Shown here: piece after piece, positions 62,696 through 64,000 of the stretch
Position numbering within the stretch: the first letter of the stretch is position 1
Layout of the letters: each line of letters starts with the position of its first letter
Source: Scylla paramamosain
Lineage: Eukaryota; Arthropoda; Malacostraca; Decapoda; Portunidae
NCBI RefSeq assembly: GCF_035594125.1
Contig: NC_087156.1
Coordinates: 21,026,497-21,090,496, forward strand
DNA length: 64,000 nucleotides
Direction: 5' to 3'
The notes under the pieces: generated by a model
What the model saw: the letters and a program-made list of their open reading frames with translations, nothing else
What the model was told of the DNA's origin: nothing
Database searches by the model: none
Translations under genes and position numbers: made by a program

Positions 62696-64000
62696 TATGT
62701 AGGAAGGACACTGGCCAAGGGCAACAAAAATCCAATAAAAAAAAAAATATGCCCACTGAAATGTCAGTCCCATAAAAGGGTCAAAACAGTGGTCAAAAAT
62801 TGATGAATAAGTGTCTTGAAACCTCCCTCTTGAAGGAATTCAAGTCATAGGAAGGTGGAAATACAGAAGCAGGCAGGGAGTTCCAGAGTTTACCAGAGAA
62901 AGGGATGAATGATTGAGAATACTGGTTAACTCTGGTGTTACAGAGGTGGACAGAATAGGGATGAGAGAAAGAAGAAAGACTTGTGCAGAGAGGCTGCAGG
63001 AGGAGGGGAGGCATGCAGTTAGCAAGATCAGAAGAGCAGTTAGCATGAAAATAGCGGTAGAAGACAGCTAGATATGCAACATTGCGGCGGTGAGAGAGAG
63101 GTTGAAGACAGTCAGTTAGAGGAGAGGAGTTGATGAGACGAAAAGCTTTTGATTCCACCCTGTCTAGAAGAGCAGTATGAGTGGAACCCCCCCCAGACAT
63201 GTGAAGCATACTCCATACATGGACGGATAAGGTCCTCGTACAGAGTTAGCAGCTGGGGGGGGTGAGAAAAACTGGCAGAGATATCTCAGAACGCCTAACT
63301 TCATAGAAGCTGTTTTAGCTAGAGACGAGATGTGAAGTTTCCAGTTCAGATTATAAGTAAAGGACAGACCGAGAATGTTCAGTGTAGAAGAGGGGGGACA
63401 GTTGAGTGTCATTGAAGAAGAGGGGATAGTTGTCTGGAAGATTGTGTCAAGTTGATAGATGGAGGAATTGAGTTTTTGAGGCACTGAACAATACCAAGTT
63501 TGCTCTGCCCCAATCAGAAATTTTGGAAAGATCAGAAGTCAAGTGTTCTATGGCTTCCCCATGTGAAATGTTTACCTCCTGAAGGGTTGGATGTCTATGA
63601 AAAGACGTGGAAAAGTGCAGGGTGGTATCATCAGCGTAGGAGTGGATAGGACAAGAAGTTTGGTTTAGAAGATCACTAATGAATAATAAGAAGAGAGTGG
63701 GTGACAGGACAGAACCCTGAGGAACACCACTGTTAATAGATTTAGAAGAACAGTGACTGTCTACCACAGCAGCAATAGAACAGTCAGAAAGGAAACTTGA
63801 GATGAAGTTACAGAGAGAAGGATAGAAACCATAGGAGGGTAGTTTGGAAATCAAAGCTTTGTGCCAAACTCTATCAAAAGCTTTTGATATGTCCAAGGCA
63901 ACAGCAAAAGTTTCACCAAATTCTCTAAAAGAGGATGACCAAGACTCAGTAAGGAAAGCCAGAAGATCACCAGTAGAGCGGCCTTTATGGAACCCATACT
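62696..64000 (-). mobile_element. Family-1 LINE, 3' part, continuing past the right edge
   Basis: The plus sequence begins ATGTAGGAAGGACACTGGCC, the reverse complement of the element's 3' end. Read leftward it carries LDISKAFDRVWH (LINE frame split at the edge), [35 protein letters not shown] and TALLDRVESKAF with two frameshifts. It is inserted upstream of the SLC6 loop-2 exon, hence in an SLC6 intron. Confidence 0.9.

Overview
This is eukaryotic, intron-rich, AT-rich nuclear DNA packed with long pure dinucleotide arrays ((TA)n, (CT)n, (GT)n) and many decayed non-LTR retrotransposons. Three conserved animal genes are present. The protein similarities, the 100-230 bp exons in kb-scale introns and the extreme microsatellite load fit an arthropod, most likely a decapod crustacean (shrimp or crab). 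That assignment is an inference.

Layout. (1) The minus strand from 30593 down to 11761 carries ten coding exons of the AMP-activated protein kinase catalytic subunit (AMPK alpha). They cover the start codon, the whole kinase domain, the autoinhibitory region and part of the linker. The C-terminal beta-subunit-binding/KA1 exons were not found and presumably lie left of position 1. (2) The plus strand from 32184 to 40036 carries six exons giving a complete 331-residue eIF3 subunit h, head-to-head with AMPK alpha (start codons 1.59 kb apart). (3) The minus strand from 62152 down to 53300 carries nine exons encoding the C-terminal 474 residues, with stop codon, of an SLC6-family Na+/Cl- coupled transporter. 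Its N-terminal exons lie beyond the right edge.

Mobile DNA fills much of the rest. The main family (family 1) is an APE-endonuclease/reverse-transcriptase LINE. A nearly full-length but broken plus copy lies at about 42.1-45.17 kb, a rearranged minus nest at 23.65-27.86 kb in AMPK intron 1, and a minus copy from 62.7 kb runs off the right edge. Shorter remnants lie at 12.6, 31.5, 40.5 and 54.4 kb. A second LINE family is represented by 3' ends at 16.7, 36.7 and 53.6 kb, and a third by a C-terminal piece at 23.2 kb. Two copies of a 1.1-1.2 kb element with long terminal inverted repeats (2.64-3.86 and 46.52-47.64 kb), a 0.2 kb foldback element (52.05 kb) and a hAT-like terminus (29.4 kb) complete the set. 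(TA)n arrays sit repeatedly at transposable-element boundaries.

Nothing here resembles a dedicated, previously undescribed gene system. The three genes are housekeeping or signalling genes (energy sensing, translation initiation, solute uptake) with no sign of working as a cluster. The most informative oddities are structural: an in-frame chimeric LINE ORF, a short templated insertion shared by two sites 4 kb apart, several perfect short-loop hairpins, and the TE/(TA)n association.
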